Below are positions 5,779 to 5,881 of a stretch of 5,881 bases of DNA, piece after piece. The stretch is taken from the NCBI GenBank assembly GCA_018399915.1, contig JAGYNW010000135.1, positions 1-5,881 of the forward strand, read 5' to 3'. This DNA is from Candidatus Omnitrophota bacterium (lineage in GTDB: Bacteria; Omnitrophota; Gorgyraeia; Zapsychrales; Zapsychraceae). How positions within the stretch are numbered: position 1 is the stretch's first letter; each line of letters starts with the position of its first letter. A program made the position numbers and the translations under genes. The notes under the pieces were generated by a model. That model searched no databases. It saw nothing but the letters and a program-made list of their open reading frames with translations, and was not told the origin of the DNA.

Positions 5779-5881
5779 CAGAATTTACACGAAAATTTTT
5801 CAATAAAATAAAAATCTATAAAATATGTATGTTCAGATTTGCAAAGTTTAAACCTTGTATTAAGAACCAGAGAGTAAAGGA

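Larger units (their letters stand above)
5633..5881. other. Intergenic region with no recognisable gene
   Basis: About 250 AT-rich bases follow the IS remnant. They hold the second direct-repeat copy, the 17-base hairpin and an AAAAATTTTT palindrome at 5675-5684. A minus-strand 19-codon stretch (5741-5685) reads FDIAKALAARGFTEKKKNP without a start codon, and is too short to assign. On the plus strand the last bases, AGTAAAGGA, would suit a ribosome binding site for a gene just beyond the window, but no start codon is visible. Confidence 0.4.

Noticed and set aside
1..5881. CRISPR array, tRNA, rRNA, toxin-antitoxin pair or phage module
   Set aside because: No regularly spaced repeats, cloverleaf, rRNA-like sequence or paired small genes were seen on either strand.

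Overview
The window is AT-rich and looks like an insertion-sequence-riddled accessory segment from a bacterium, probably environmental or uncultured and Gram-negative. That placement rests on a predicted exported LVIVD-type propeller protein, a radical SAM / class III aminotransferase / UPF0104-type membrane protein neighbourhood, and remnants of three different transposase families. No rRNA, tRNA or universal marker gene is present, so the phylum cannot be named from this window.

Left end (1-795): two insertion sequences lie one inside the other. Positions 1-32 on the minus strand are the first codons of an IS4-type transposase, with a good ribosome binding site. Its leader and terminus run to about position 159. 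There it cuts into an IS1595-family (IS1016-like) transposase gene on the plus strand, which has lost its start codon and first residues but keeps the DDE/N catalytic core and the right terminal inverted repeat (774-795).

Centre (796-3312): one long, apparently intact gene encodes an 818-residue secreted protein made of about 17-18 tandem repeats of roughly 41 residues, of the LVIVD / beta-propeller type. It begins 60 bases after the IS1595 end, so its original upstream region has been replaced or separated.

Right-centre (3356-5465): the same-strand genes that follow look like the wreck of a biosynthetic operon. A radical SAM gene (CxxxCxxC at its N terminus) stops about halfway. Within about 15 bases the C-terminal half of a PLP-dependent class III aminotransferase begins in another frame, which is the signature of an internal deletion joining two genes. 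An integral membrane protein of the UPF0104 / lysylphosphatidylglycerol synthetase transmembrane-domain type follows, overlapping or nearly abutting the aminotransferase. Its last ten codons appear to be read out of the end of an inserted IS.

Right end (5433-5881): the C-terminal part of an IS3/IS481-type integrase-core transposase lies on the minus strand, truncated internally near a 13-bp direct repeat. The last 240 or so bases are AT-rich, hold a perfect 7-bp-stem hairpin, and contain no gene I can identify.

Working model (inference): a former operon for a modified sugar, lipid or peptide product (radical SAM enzyme, aminotransferase, membrane transporter-like protein) and a secreted propeller protein have been worn down by IS insertion and deletion. 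The propeller gene and most of the membrane protein gene remain open. I see no convincing new defence or mobile system. The most notable items are the deletion chimera, the nested IS elements, the IS-derived C terminus and the large propeller.
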